A stretch of 64,000 nucleotides of DNA, from assembly GCF_024166365.1 (NCBI RefSeq), contig NW_026060237.1, positions 2,418,001 through 2,482,000 of the forward strand. Direction: 5' to 3'. Source of the DNA: Elephas maximus indicus. Taxonomy: Eukaryota; Chordata; Mammalia; Proboscidea; Elephantidae. The translations under genes were made by a program, and so were the position numbers. The notes under the pieces were generated by a model, which worked only from the letters and a program-made list of their open reading frames with translations, was not told the origin of the DNA and searched no databases. Below, in pieces: positions 44,833 to 54,960 of this stretch (position 1 is its first letter; every line of letters starts with the position of its first letter).

Positions 44833-45264
44833 ACACTACAACAAACTAATAAAGGAGACAAAAAATGGTAAAATGTTAATAATTAGTGAATCTCCATGAA
44901 GGGTATAAAGGTGTTTATGGTATTATTCTGTTTTTCTCCAGGTTTGAATTTTTTTTTAATGTGCATTTGAGAGACAAGTGAAACAGTCCTTACGCTAAAG
45001 GAGGAAAATACTAGTCTCTGCATTTTAATATCATTGAAATTGTTTTGAAAGACAAAACTCATTTTTTTTTCCTGTGTCAATGATGTGATATAGTTTTTAA
45101 ATCTCTGACAGCTGGCTCTCAGCCCAGGAAATTACTAAATTTATGCAGAGCCACCTCCTGTGAATGAGGTGGGGATCACAGTGAGACAGAATAGGAAGTG
45201 AGTTGGAATATCAGACAAAGCCCGTGAGTTCTGGTCTAACTCAGACAGCCCCAATCATGGCGCC

Positions 45265-45427
45265 CCCATGTGTGTCAGAGCACAGCTGTGCTTCCTAGGG
45301 TGTTCAATGGCTGATTTTTCAGAAGTAGGTCGCCAGGCCTTTCTTCCAAGGAACCTCTGGGTAGACGCCAACCTCCTGGGTTGCAGCCCAGTTCATTAAT
45401 CATTTGTACCACCTAGGGACTCCATAC
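45265..45427 (-). mobile_element. SINE, longer subtype, antisense (pair of 3068-3240)
   Basis: 'agcacagctgtgcttcctag' to 'accacctagggactcc'. Confidence 0.86.
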
Positions 45428-45969
45428 AGTGTATAGGCGTGACATATATTAGCCAAGTGGGAAATACTGTCTTTGTTAAAATCTAGACATTTTAAAGCCA
45501 TAAGACTGATTCTTTTTTGTACATTATATACTATCCTTTCAAAACAATTTTAACCAAAGGAGTTTAAGAAATAGTTTGAGTGGTGACATTAATGTTGTGG
45601 AATAACACTTGGATTCGTAGGTTAGATCCATCAATTTAAAAGCGCTGTATTAACCAATGAAACAGGTAACAGGCATGTATGCAGGATTACATTTGTATGT
45701 TCATATGCAGTTAGGGACACAGTGATAAAAGCATCAAGTTATATTCTAAAAGCTGCAATAAAGCGGAATATGTTCAGGAAAAGGAATGAGATAAAATAAA
45801 TAAGGGCAAATTCTGATTCATCAGGTGTAAATTGAAAGTGTAATTGCTAGCAGACAGATTCAGGCAGATGATGGGATTTAAAGTAGAAATTGGTACGTGG
45901 CAACTACTGGTGAGAAGTAGCAGGCTCAACAATCAAGAACTTTGAAAGAAAAAAAAAAAAAACACTTTT

Positions 45970-46170
45970 ACTGTTGTAAGGTGCCATCAAGTTGGTCCCG
46001 ACTTAAAGGAACTATAAATACGACAGAGGAGAACTGACCCATAGGGTTTCATAGGCTGTAATCTTTACGGGAGGAGATCACCAGATCTTTTCCCCCTTGA
46101 TGGTACTGGGTAGGTTCAAACTATCAAGGTTTTGGTGAACAGCCAAACACTTAACTACTTGCACTAATAA
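45970..46170 (-). mobile_element. AfroSINE-like SINE, antisense (pair of 2325-2536)
   Basis: 'gtaaggtgccatcaagttgg' to 'acttaactacttgcactaat'. Confidence 0.82.
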
Positions 46171-46294
46171 AACTGTCATCTTCATTAATGAGTTGCTTTT
46201 CCGAGAGTTATTTTGCTGTAACCACCATTAATACCTCTATCCGTGAGGCTCAGGAACTTAATGGATACACTTTTATTTTCTTGAGATATGAAAG

Positions 46295-46482
46295 GTCAAA
46301 CCAGACCCATTGCCAGGGAGTAAATTCTGACTCGTACAGGACACAGTACAACTGCTCCATAGGGTTTCCAATGCTGTCATCTTTACAGAAGCAGACTGCC
46401 ACATCTTTCTTCCACGGAGCACCTGGTGGGTTCAGACCGCCAAATGTTTGCTTAGCAACCAAGCACTGAGCCACCGACCCAC
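46295..46482 (-). mobile_element. AfroSINE-like SINE, antisense (pair of 2005-2212)
   Basis: 'aaccagacccattgccaggg' to 'caagcactgagccaccgacc'. The frames 46188-46469 and 46250-46474 run through it and are not genes. Confidence 0.84.
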
Positions 46483-46894
46483 CAACTGTAATCTCTCTAT
46501 GTTGTCAGTCGCATTGTAATTTTCAAAACTACTCCCCCAACCTTCACTCTTGTCAATATCCATGAAGGTGTAACAGCATATTTTGTTAACTTTCCCCTTC
46601 TGTATCACCTTGCTTTACCCAGATGCTGCTTCTGGGTGTGACATTTCCCAAGTTTTTCTCCCTGGGGTCCAGTTTGGTGTTAACTGGTCCCCATGACCAG
46701 AGAACTTGCTGGCTCCCATGGCTCTGATGGCGGCTTCCTTTAATGAGAAGATTCTAACCAGTGTGATGGTCCAATGGATGGAAACCTGGCCTTAATTTAC
46801 TCATTGCATCAAAGCCTTCCACCCACCAAGCCCCTCTGGGTTGCTTGCCCTAGGGACTGCTGAAAGCCATGGCACTAAAAGCAGGTAAAAATCC

Positions 46895-47087
46895 AAACCA
46901 GTTACTGTGGAGCCCATTCCAACTCATGGCACTCCCTGTGTGTGTCTGAGTAGAATGGTGTTCCATAGGGTTTTCAATGGCTGAATTTTTAGAAGTTGGC
47001 CTCTCTTCTGAGGCGCACCTTGGTGGACTGAAACCTCCAACCTTTTGGATAGCAGCCCCACGATTTTGAACCATTCGGGGACTCCTC
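46895..47087 (-). mobile_element. SINE, longer subtype, antisense (pair of 1398-1606)
   Basis: 'ccaaaccagttactgtggag' to 'ccattcggggactcctcg'. Confidence 0.86.
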
Positions 47088-47109
47088 GATTCAAGTCAGC
47101 CCAAATCAA

Positions 47110-47305
47110 ACAAACAAACAAACAAACTCACTGCCATGGAGTCAATTCTGACTCATACTGATCCCATGGGGTTTCCAAGGCTGTAAATCTTTAAGGAAGC
47201 AGGCTGTCACATCTTCCTCTCATGGAGCTGCTGATGGTTTTGAACCGCAGACCTTTTGGTTAGCAGCTGAGCACTTAACCACTGTGCACCAGGGCTTCAA
47301 TGTCA
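47110..47305 (-). mobile_element. AfroSINE-like SINE, antisense (pair of 1188-1372)
   Basis: (caaa)n start, 'gccatggagtcaattctgac' to 'ctgtgcaccagggcttc'. Confidence 0.88.
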
Positions 47306-47329
47306 ACAAAGAGTAATTTCTACTAAATA

Positions 47330-47585
47330 AAATACATCATTGAAGGGGAAACCATGCAGACGTCTATCAGGGGATAAATAGATAAACAAAATGTGGTGTA
47401 GCCATACAACAGAGTATTACCTGGCCATAAAAAGATCACAGTACTGAAACATACACAGTGTAAAAGAACCTTGAAAACATTGTATTGACTGAAGGAAGGC
47501 AGTCACAGAATACCACATATGGTCTGTTTCCACGTATATGAAATGTCCAGAATAGGCAAGTTTATAGAAGCAGAAAGTAGTTTGT
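47330..47585 (+). mobile_element. Old L1M-like fragment (pair of 906-1175)
   Basis: 'caacagagtattacctggcc' to 'tagaagcagaaagtag', in the sense orientation of the L1 ORF2 end. Confidence 0.7.
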
Positions 47586-47589
47586 TATT

Positions 47590-47780
47590 GCTGGGTGCTG
47601 TGGAGTCAGTTCTGACCCCATGTGTTATACAGCAGAAGTGCCCCGGGGGTGTTCCCCGGCTGTAATCTTTATGGGAGCAGATCAGCAGGTATTTCTCCCA
47701 CAGTGCTGCTGGCTGGGTTCAAACTAACAACCTTTTTATTAGCAGCTGAGCACTTAACCATCGCTCCGCCAGGGCTCCCA
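47590..47780 (-). mobile_element. AfroSINE-like SINE, antisense (complete pair of 755-905)
   Basis: 'ttgctgggtgctgtggagtc' to 'gctccgccagggctccc'. It includes the head that the left arm lost to the L1 insertion. Confidence 0.87.
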
Positions 47781-47859
47781 AACTCAATATATGAAATAGT
47801 AAATGCAGTATGTGATTTTTTTTTAATTTAAATTTGTAGCTGTTTCTTATAATGTCATA

Positions 47860-48062
47860 GAGCTTCTGAGTGTGGCAAAGAGTTAAAGTGTTCAATTACT
47901 AACCAAAAGGTTGGTGGTTTGAGCCCAGCCAGAGGTGAGAAGTCCTGGCAATCTACTTCCAAAATGTCACAGACATTGGAAACCCTAGTGAGCTGTGCTC
48001 TGCGTGTGTGGGGTCATTGTGGGTTGGCATTGATGTGGCAGCCACTGGTTTGGGGTTTTTGA
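47860..48062 (+). mobile_element. SINE, diverged
   Basis: 'gagcttctgagtgtggcaaa', 'ctaaccaaaaggttggtggt', 'gatgtggcagccactggttt'. It lies outside the inverted repeat as defined here. Confidence 0.8.
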
Positions 48063-48404
48063 TTCTTTTAAGACCAATCCACGAAAAGCAATATGGCTGC
48101 TTTAATAAATGTGAGATTTGGAAGTTGGAATACACGAGAGGCAGATACAAACTTAACTTCAGTATCCACAGATTTGAATGAAAGGCTTTCAGGGTATTTG
48201 AAATATCTTACTAAAGCAAGACTTTCCAGGAAGTACATGGGGAGAAAGCTGTTCTAACTGACCTAATCATCACTTAACCCTGAATAACTGGCTTTCAGGC
48301 TCGCTGTCTTGAAAATGAGTCTGTTTCTGGTGTGTTGACCTGGTTTCTGAAACTCCAGTCCTAAATCTGAGTATACGTATTTATGAGTGGATGGATGTAT
48401 ATGA
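48063..48404. other. Gene-free unique DNA
   Basis: No repeat or gene recognised. Confidence 0.5.
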
Positions 48405-48576
48405 GGAGCTCTGGTGATGCAGTGGTTAAAGCACTCGGCTGCTAACTGAAAAGTTGGTACGAAACCACCAGCTGCTCAGCTGAAGAAAGATTACAGCCTT
48501 GGAAACCCTATAGGGACGTTCTACTCTGTCCTGTAGGGACATTGTAAATTGGAATCAACTTGACAGCAGCACGTTG
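48405..48576 (+). mobile_element. AfroSINE-like SINE
   Basis: 'gagctctggtgatgcagtgg' to 'ggaatcaacttgacagcagc'. Confidence 0.88.
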
Positions 48577-48710
48577 TGTGTGTGTGTGTGTGTGTGGTTT
48601 TTTTTTGATACATATGTATACACTGATATACATTTATTTATATATGTAAATATTATGTAGAAATAAATCTATGTGTATACATATAAACTTCTGTGTGTGT
48701 GTACATATAA
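48574..48710. repeat. TG and TA microsatellite cluster
   Basis: (tg)n followed by tatata/tgtata mixtures and a second short (tg)n. Confidence 0.88.
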
Positions 48711-48714
48711 ACAA

Positions 48715-48847
48715 ACAAAAAAAGCCAAACCTATTGCTATTGAGTCAATTCTCACTCATAAGGCAGAACAGAACTGCCCCATAGGGCTTCCAAGGAGTGG
48801 CCAGTGGATTTGAAGTGCAGACCTTTTGGTTAGGAGCCAAGCATGTG
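48715..48847 (-). mobile_element. AfroSINE-like SINE, antisense, truncated
   Basis: 'aacctattgctattgagtca' to 'ggttaggagccaagcatgtg'. Confidence 0.82.
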
Positions 48848-48862
48848 CATATCCATATACAT

Positions 48863-49022
48863 GGAGCCCTGGGTGGGGCCATGGTTAAGCATTCAGCTGC
48901 TAACCAAAAGGTGGGCGGTTCACATCCACCAGCTACTCCTTGGAAGCCCTATGGGGCACTTCTACTCTGTCCTACAAGGCCACTATGAGTTCGAACTGAC
49001 TCAATGGCACCTAACAACAACA
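48863..49022 (+). mobile_element. AfroSINE-like SINE
   Basis: 'ggagccctgggtggggccat' to 'tggcacctaacaacaacaca'. It forms a close inverted pair with the antisense SINE just before it. Confidence 0.9.
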
Positions 49023-49069
49023 CATACATATACATAAATTGATTTTTATATATACATACATATACAAAA

Positions 49070-49256
49070 AAGAAAAAACCCACTGTTGTTAAGTCGATTC
49101 TAACTCATAGTGACTTCAGAGGGTTTCCAAGGATGTAAATCTTTACTGAAGCAGACTGCCGTGCATTTCTCCCAAGGAGCTGCTGGTGCTTTCAAACTGC
49201 TGACCTTTCAGTTAGCAGTTGAGTGCTTTAACCACTGTGCCACCAGGGCTCCTTAT
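49070..49256 (-). mobile_element. AfroSINE-like SINE, antisense
   Basis: 'aacccactgttgttaagtcg' to 'gtgccaccagggctcctt'. Confidence 0.9.
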
Positions 49257-49261
49257 ACATA

Positions 49262-49315
49262 TTCGTATATATATATATACACACACACATATAATATACA
49301 TACATATAAATGTAT
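49262..49315. repeat. TA/CA microsatellite
   Basis: 'gtatatatatatatacacac' and following cata repeats. Confidence 0.9.
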
Positions 49316-49369
49316 ACCCTGTTGTATCACCCAGAAACTCCACCTATGTCACCTAAAAAAACAAAAACA

Positions 49370-49535
49370 AAAAGAGTTGTCAGTTGATTCTGACTCTTGG
49401 CAACTCCATGTGTTGTAGAGTAGAGCTGCCCCACAGTGTTTTCTTGGCTGTAACCTTCTTGGAAGCAGAGTGCTGGGCCTTTATTTCACAGCACTGCTGA
49501 GTGGGCTTGAACCGCAAACCTTTAGGTTGTGCCAG
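49370..49535 (-). mobile_element. AfroSINE-like SINE, antisense, truncated
   Basis: 'agagttgtcagttgattctg' to 'aaccgcaaacctttaggttg'. The terminal head is missing. Confidence 0.82.
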
Positions 49536-50035
49536 CAGGAAATTTTGAAACTTTAATCCAAACATGTATATATAAAAACTTAACATAATTCTATTGTTAT
49601 TTGATGAAAATTTCTGTAGAAACAAAGAATGTCATTGATAAAAGCATCTTGAGAATGTAGGGTCTATTCTGATCATTGTTCTTCTGAGCAAGGTAGACAG
49701 AGAAGAAGTGAGAATGTTCTGTCTACAACCACAGGAATACAGTGAACAAGTGGCCCTCTCGGTTGGCCAGGGAGGCGGGGGCCATGATTATGTTTAAGTC
49801 TGTATGAGAACTGTCTCTTTTTTTACTTTCCTCTTTTCTCAAAAAGTCTCCTAGACATGCCATTCCTAATGGCAAGATTTTTATTTCACCTCTCGGGAAC
49901 ACGGCCTGTAACTGTGAAGCCCGTGATGACACAAAATCTAGCCAAACAGGTTTAGCAGTAGAAGATATGCTTTTCTTTATTTTTGCTGTAGGATTTTTCT
50001 ACAGAAAATTGAATTTGCTCACTTAGAATTAAAAT
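49536..50035. other. Gene-free unique DNA
   Basis: A 69-codon minus frame at 49723-49932 has no recognisable motif. No repeat recognised. Confidence 0.5.
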
Positions 50036-50037
50036 GA

Positions 50038-50195
50038 CCCTGCTGGCCAGGCCTTTCTTCCTAGTCTGTCTTAGTCTGGAAGTTCTGCCGAAATCTATCC
50101 ACCATAGGTGGCCCAGCTGATATTTAAAATACTAGTGGCAGAGGTTCCTGCATCTCCATAACACTCAAGCCACTACAGTAGGACAAAATGACAGA
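50038..50195 (-). mobile_element. RTE head fragment, antisense
   Basis: 'ctggccaggcctttcttcct' and 'tccaccataggtggcccagc' are the complement of the RTE 5' end. Confidence 0.72.
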
Positions 50196-50329
50196 TGCGT
50201 AGGGGACTGTTCTTTACACGCAACCTTCTTCAAAGTATAATAACTATTGACGAAACTTCCAGCATTTCCTTTGTTATTCTCTCTGGGTGGTTTTGTTCTT
50301 CCCCTTGGCATGTTCTTGGGAACCTCCTG

Positions 50330-50570
50330 CTCTCTTCTGTACACCCATTACATGATCCCCCTTCCAGGACACCTTTCTGACCGTCCCCGGAAGATGTAGC
50401 ACCATTGTGGATGGCATGCCTCTATTCCAGGTAGCATGCACTGTACTTTTGGAAAGGCTAGCTCCCCTACTAGACTGTTACCCCTTCCTGTTTATTTCCA
50501 TACAGTCTTCTAGTGCATCCCAGAATATGGTAGGTGCTAAGTCAAAGTTTGTAGAATGAGAAATTATTAA
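50330..50570 (+). mobile_element. Probable L2 3' end
   Basis: 'cccctactagactgttaccc' and 'atggtaggtgctaagtcaaa' follow the L2 terminal consensus (ctagactgtaagctcc, then taggtgctcaataaat). Confidence 0.55.
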
Positions 50571-50649
50571 TACAAATTAAATAGCAGACTAATGATAAAT
50601 CGTGCTGTTGAATGTCGGTAGTGAAAACCTTACATAATTATTATGCTTC

Positions 50650-50816
50650 GGAACCCTGGTGGCGTAGTGGTTAAAACCTTTGGCGGCTAACCAGAAGGTC
50701 AGCAGTTCAAATCCCCCAGGTGCTCCTTGGAAACTCTGTGGGGCATTTCTACTCTGTTTCTTAAGGTCTCTGTGAGTTGGAACTGACTTAACAGCAATGA
50801 GTCTGGTTTCTTTTTG
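50650..50816 (+). mobile_element. AfroSINE-like SINE
   Basis: 'ggaaccctggtggcgtagtg' to 'tgagttggaactgacttaac'. One of the least decayed copies. Confidence 0.92.
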
Positions 50817-50827
50817 GTTAGCAATGA

Positions 50828-50945
50828 AGGACCTCTGGTGGCATAAGAATTAAGCACTCGGCTGCTAACAGAAGGATTGGCAGTTCAAACTTACCCTGTG
50901 GCTCCAAGGGAGAAAGGCCTGGCTATCCGCTCCTGTGAACATGGT
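50828..50945 (+). mobile_element. AfroSINE-like SINE, 5' part, split by RTE
   Basis: 'gacctctggtggcataagaa' to 'ggctatccgctcctgtgaa'. The element resumes at 51183. Confidence 0.85.
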
Positions 50946-51182
50946 TGTTATTCAGTGCTGGCGAGGCACTTCCAACTCATAGCAACCCTATGTGCAACAG
51001 AAAGAAACACTGCCTGGTCCTGCACCATCCTCACAATCATTGTTATGCTTGAACCCATTGTTGTATCCACTGTGTCAGCCCATCTCACTGACAGCCTTCC
51101 TCTCTTTCACTGAACTTCTACCTTACTGAACATTATGTCCTTCTCCAGGCACTGCCACCTCCTGATAACATGTCCAAAGGAA
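50946..51182 (-). mobile_element. RTE 3' end inserted in a SINE, antisense
   Basis: 'atggttgttattcagtgctg' to 'ctgataacatgtccaaagg'. It is bounded by SINE sequence on both sides, so RTE was still inserting after this SINE. Confidence 0.85.
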
Positions 51183-51282
51183 AGATGACAGCCTAGGAAG
51201 CCCTACAGGGTAGTTGTATTCTGTCACATGGGGTTCCTGTGAGTTGGAACCAACTTCAAAATACCCAATAACAACAGCTAAG
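51183..51282 (+). mobile_element. AfroSINE-like SINE, 3' part
   Basis: 'agatgacagcctaggaagcc' to 'agttggaaccaacttcaaaa' completes the copy begun at 50828. Confidence 0.85.
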
Positions 51283-51868
51283 CAGTGAACCAAAAGTTGA
51301 GCAATTTTCTTTAGGGCTAAAGGATTCTGTTGACAACAAAAGGAGAAAAATACAATGAACTTTAAATATTGATGGGGTGTTAACTGGCTGAGCCTAAGTA
51401 GGCAGAAGAGGACTGGCTGAGGGAAACGCAAGGCAACCCCAGAGGGGAGTAAAAATCAACCCTCCAGTCTGTAGAGGTAGAGCTAATTTTCTGTAAGTGA
51501 CTTACAATAGCCATGGTAAGCACAAAGAGCATCCACTAGGGTCTTGGACCTTTGAGGATGGCGAGATTTACAACATGCTCTAAGATGAAGGCTCTGTAGG
51601 TAGATTAGGTCTGGAAATTGTCCTTGGATGTCACCCTAGCTGGTTTTGAGTTGGGTCTTCAACAAAAGTAGTATTTTATCCAGAAGAGTTGCTTACAATG
51701 GCAATAAAAACCATTTGAAATAACTCCAGGTTGGTTCTCTAAGTTGGCCTTTTGTAACCTTCCTATCTGCTTAAAGTTTCAGGAGGAAATATTGACATTT
51801 CCAGCATTGAAAGAAGAGAACCTCAGCTCCCGCAATAGTTTACTAATTAATTCGTTACTTCAAGGGTT
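51283..51868. other. Gene-free unique DNA
   Basis: No repeat family or gene recognised. Confidence 0.5.
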
Positions 51869-51869
51869 T

Positions 51870-52072
51870 CAGAGGAGTCCCTGGGTGGTGTAAATTGTTA
51901 AATTCTTGACTAGGGGTCAAAATATTGGTGGTTCAAACCAACCCAGAGGTGCCTTGGAAGAAAGACCTGACAATCTGCTCTAAAAGGTCACAGCCATTGA
52001 ATACCCTCTGGAGCCCAGTTCTTTGCCATGATTCAGATTGATCCGATGGCAACTAACAACATAAAGGGCTTC
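51870..52072 (+). mobile_element. SINE, longer subtype
   Basis: 'gagtccctgggtggtgtaaa' to 'gatccgatggcaactaacaa'. Confidence 0.9.
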
Positions 52073-52147
52073 ATTAACTGTTCATGCTGGGTATTATTAT
52101 TCTCTATTGCTGTCATAACAAATTACCACCCACTTAGTGGCTCAAAG

Positions 52148-52352
52148 TGAGTCCTTTGGTGGAGCAAATGGTTAACCATTCAGCTGGTAACACAAAGGTG
52201 GGGAATTCAAGCCTACTCAGAGGTGCCGTGAAATAACGGCTTGGTGATCTACTTCTGAAAAACCAGCCATTGAAAACTCTATGGAGCACAGTTCTACTCT
52301 GACACACATGGGGAGCCATGAGTCAGAATCCACTGGAAGGCAATGACTTTTG
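52148..52352 (+). mobile_element. SINE, longer subtype
   Basis: 'gagtcctttggtggagcaaa' to 'agaatccactggaaggcaat'. Confidence 0.88.
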
Positions 52353-52379
52353 ATATTTTTTTTGATTCGTGGTGGGTAT

Positions 52380-52592
52380 AGAGTCTCTGGATGGTTTAAA
52401 CAGCTAAGGAATTTGGATGCTAAACCAAAGGTTGGAGATTTGAGTCCACCCAGAGGAACCTAGAAAAAAGGACTGGTAATCTACTTCTGAAAAATCAGCC
52501 ACTGAAAACCCTATAGAGCCCAGTTCTACTCTGACACACGTGGGGTCAACCATGAATCAGGCTCGACTCCAGGGCAATGGTTTGGTTTCTGT
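52380..52592 (+). mobile_element. SINE, longer subtype
   Basis: 'gagtctctggatggtttaaa' to 'ctcgactccagggcaatggt'. Confidence 0.88.
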
Positions 52593-52607
52593 TTTTAGAG
52601 GTTATCT

Positions 52608-53104
52608 TAGTTATCTAGTGTTGCTATAACAGAAATACAAGAAGATGACTTTCACAAAGCGAAGTTTATTCTCTCACAGTCTAGTACAGTATAAGTTCAA
52701 ATTCAAGGCATCAGCTCCAGGGGAAGGTTTTCTCTCTGTGTAGGCTCTGGGGGAAGGTCCTTCTCATCAATGTTCTCCTGATCTAGGAGCTTCTCATCAC
52801 AGAAACCCCAGGTCCAGAGGATGCACTCTGCTCCCATCTCTGCTTTCTTGGTGGTGTGAGGTCCCCCTGTCTCTCTGCTCACTTTTCTCTTTTATGTCTT
52901 AAAGGAGATCGACTCAAGACACAACCTCATCTTGTAGACTGAGTCCAGCCTCATTATGGTAACTGCCTCTAATCCTGCCTCATTAATATCATAAAGGTAG
53001 GATTTACAACACATGGGAGAATCACATCAGATGACAAAATGGTGGACAATCACATAACACTGGGAATCATGGCCTAGCCAAGTTGACACATATTTTGGGG
53101 GAGC
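52608..53104 (-). mobile_element. ERVL-MaLR-like LTR, antisense
   Basis: Same family as 8903-9383: 'ttatctagtgttgctataac', 'ggcatcagctccaggggaag', 'agacacaacctcatcttgta', 'aaaatggtggacaatcacat'. The last about 20 bases near 53104 are lost, and a small RTE piece follows. Confidence 0.78.
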
Positions 53105-53112
53105 ACCACAAC

Positions 53113-53264
53113 CAACACCCATGGAAGCAGCAGTCCAGAAATCAAATGATCAAATGACGCATCGCACTGGGCAAATCTGCTACAAAAGATCTCTTAAAAG
53201 TGTTAAAAACCAAAGACGTCACTTTGACGACTAAGCTTCGCCTGATCCAAGCCATAGTATTTCA
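53113..53264 (+). mobile_element. Internal RTE fragment
   Basis: 'atggaagcagcagtccagaa', 'cgcactgggcaaatctgcta' and 'cgcctgatccaagccatagt' match RTE internal sequence only. Neither end of the element is present, so it is a remnant left by rearrangement. Confidence 0.8.
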
Positions 53265-53269
53265 ATATA

Positions 53270-54960
53270 TTATCATACATAACTATCATAAATACATACT
53301 CTCGTGTTTGCATTTTGTTGACAATGTTTTCACCTTCTCTTTTAGAATCACTTTTTTGTGTCTGGTTTTCAGCAATACTTTCTAAGGCATCTAGAGTCTT
53401 AGTGTAGGATTTCACAATTGCACTTGTTGCTACAATATGTGCATTCCAATAAGTATTAGAAAGATGTTTTAATCCTCACTTGTTGCCTAAATACGTTTTA
53501 AAAACTGCCCATCGGTGAGTAGAGGCGGCAAAAAATGTGTAGGGTAACTGAACTGTAGAAAAAACTCAACTGTTTCTGGACAACAATCTACTGAGCTATG
53601 TGCTACAAGATTAAGTGAATGAATAGCATGTGGCATGAAAATGGCATATTCATTATGTTCTAAAACTTTCTATTGCATGTCTTTATAACACCCTAACATA
53701 CTGGTGGCAATGTCATAAGACTGGCCTGTGCACTTAGAAAAATTGATTTTGTAAACTTTGCATACATAGTGAAGTACTTGGTTTGCAACTCCTTCACTGG
53801 TATGAATTTTTAAACTAGTAATTGTGACTAATCACTCAACAGGGTTTTCCATCTGCTGTAGATATGTATCTTAAAACGATACTTAGCTGCTTTGTATGAG
53901 AAAGGTCAGGAGTGGACTCTACAGATAAACTGAAAGATTGAGCTATATTTATTTTGCTGAAAACTTTATCACTTATTTATTATTATTTATTTTGATCAAA
54001 CTTTATTACTTATTAAGTTTCTTAATTTCTCAGACATTTTTGTAGACATACGATGGGTTGCTTTCTGTGTTATCATTTTTTGAGATGTGACCTGCTAAAA
54101 ATGGAACAAACTGAGCAACAAGTTCAAGTAAACCCCCAAAATTTCCATTTTGTGGTAACCCAAATACTTCATTTCCTCCTCAAAACTCTAGTCTACGTTC
54201 AGTGATTGTTAGAATGACGGCAATAATGCATTGCACAATGAGTTTCCAATATTGACAATCTTCATTAATTTGTGTTTCTAGTCCATGAGTTAAACCAAAA
54301 CAATATCTTCAGTTTAAATATGACAACATACAATCTCTTTGAATTGAACTGATTTCATGTTTATCAATCACATTTGAGTTGTGCCAGTTGCTAAATCCAC
54401 CCTTAGCAAATGAAGATTTAAATGATTTAGGACTGAATAGCTGTCAATCAAAACAATATGCAGAGCCCACTGATGGAGAAGACGGTAGCCACTCCCTGTC
54501 ATAATTTCCACCACTAGTTTTGCACTCTAGAAATATCTTCCGGCTACAGAATTTTGTTTGTCTACCATCCAGAAAATTTTGACATGAATTTTCAAATGGT
54601 CCACTGTGATGCTGACAATCACTTGGCCTTCTTTCAATCTGATAATTTACATCATTAGAAGAAAAGTTATTCCCCAGAGTAGGACCTGTGTTTCTGTTAG
54701 TTACAAGGTCTGAAGATACAATTTCAGATGCGAAGATCATTTCACTTTCTACACAATTCTTATTTTTTAACTACCTCAAGAAATTGATGCAGAATTTGGA
54801 ACAAATTCTGTTATATTCACATTGCTATTCATAATTTCAGAAATATTGGTGCTAGTACAATGATCTGTACCCACTAAACTCGAGTGTTCAAGGGAAGAAG
54901 TCTCTTCTGATTCATTACTTTTTAAAAAGGAGGTTAATTCTGGAATTGTCTTTAGGGATT
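53270..54960 (-). pseudogene. Decayed hAT transposase (ZMYM1/TTF-zinc-finger type)
   Basis: On the minus strand the order follows hAT transposases with an N-terminal TTF/MYM-type zinc finger. Near 54450-54630: 'QNFLDGRQTKFCSRKIF' then 'REWLPSSPSVGSAYCFD'. Near 53850-53940: 'FSLSVESTPDLSHTKQLSIV' then 'LRYISTADGKPC', where the first acidic residue expected in 'VDSTPD' is changed. Near 53590-53800: 'CTGQSYDIATSMLGCYKDMQ' then 'MPHAIHSLNLVAHSSVD'. Near 53330-53520: 'THRWAVFKTYLGNK' and 'LDALESIAENQTQKSDSK'. Stops (for example after 'DGKPC' and 'YKDMQ') and frameshifts destroy it. The C-terminal dimerisation region is missing at 53265 and the 5' side is cut by the L1 at 54971. It could be a hAT-Tip100/Zaphod-like transposon relic or a processed copy of a domesticated gene. 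Confidence 0.8.

Larger units (their letters stand above)
41066..47733 (-). repeat. Right arm of large inverted repeat, block 1
   Basis: Reverse complement of 755-6341. It is about 1.1 kb longer than the left block because of a tandem duplication (42262-43970). The outer end matches the truncated SINE at 755 and stops there because the left side is L1. Confidence 0.9.
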
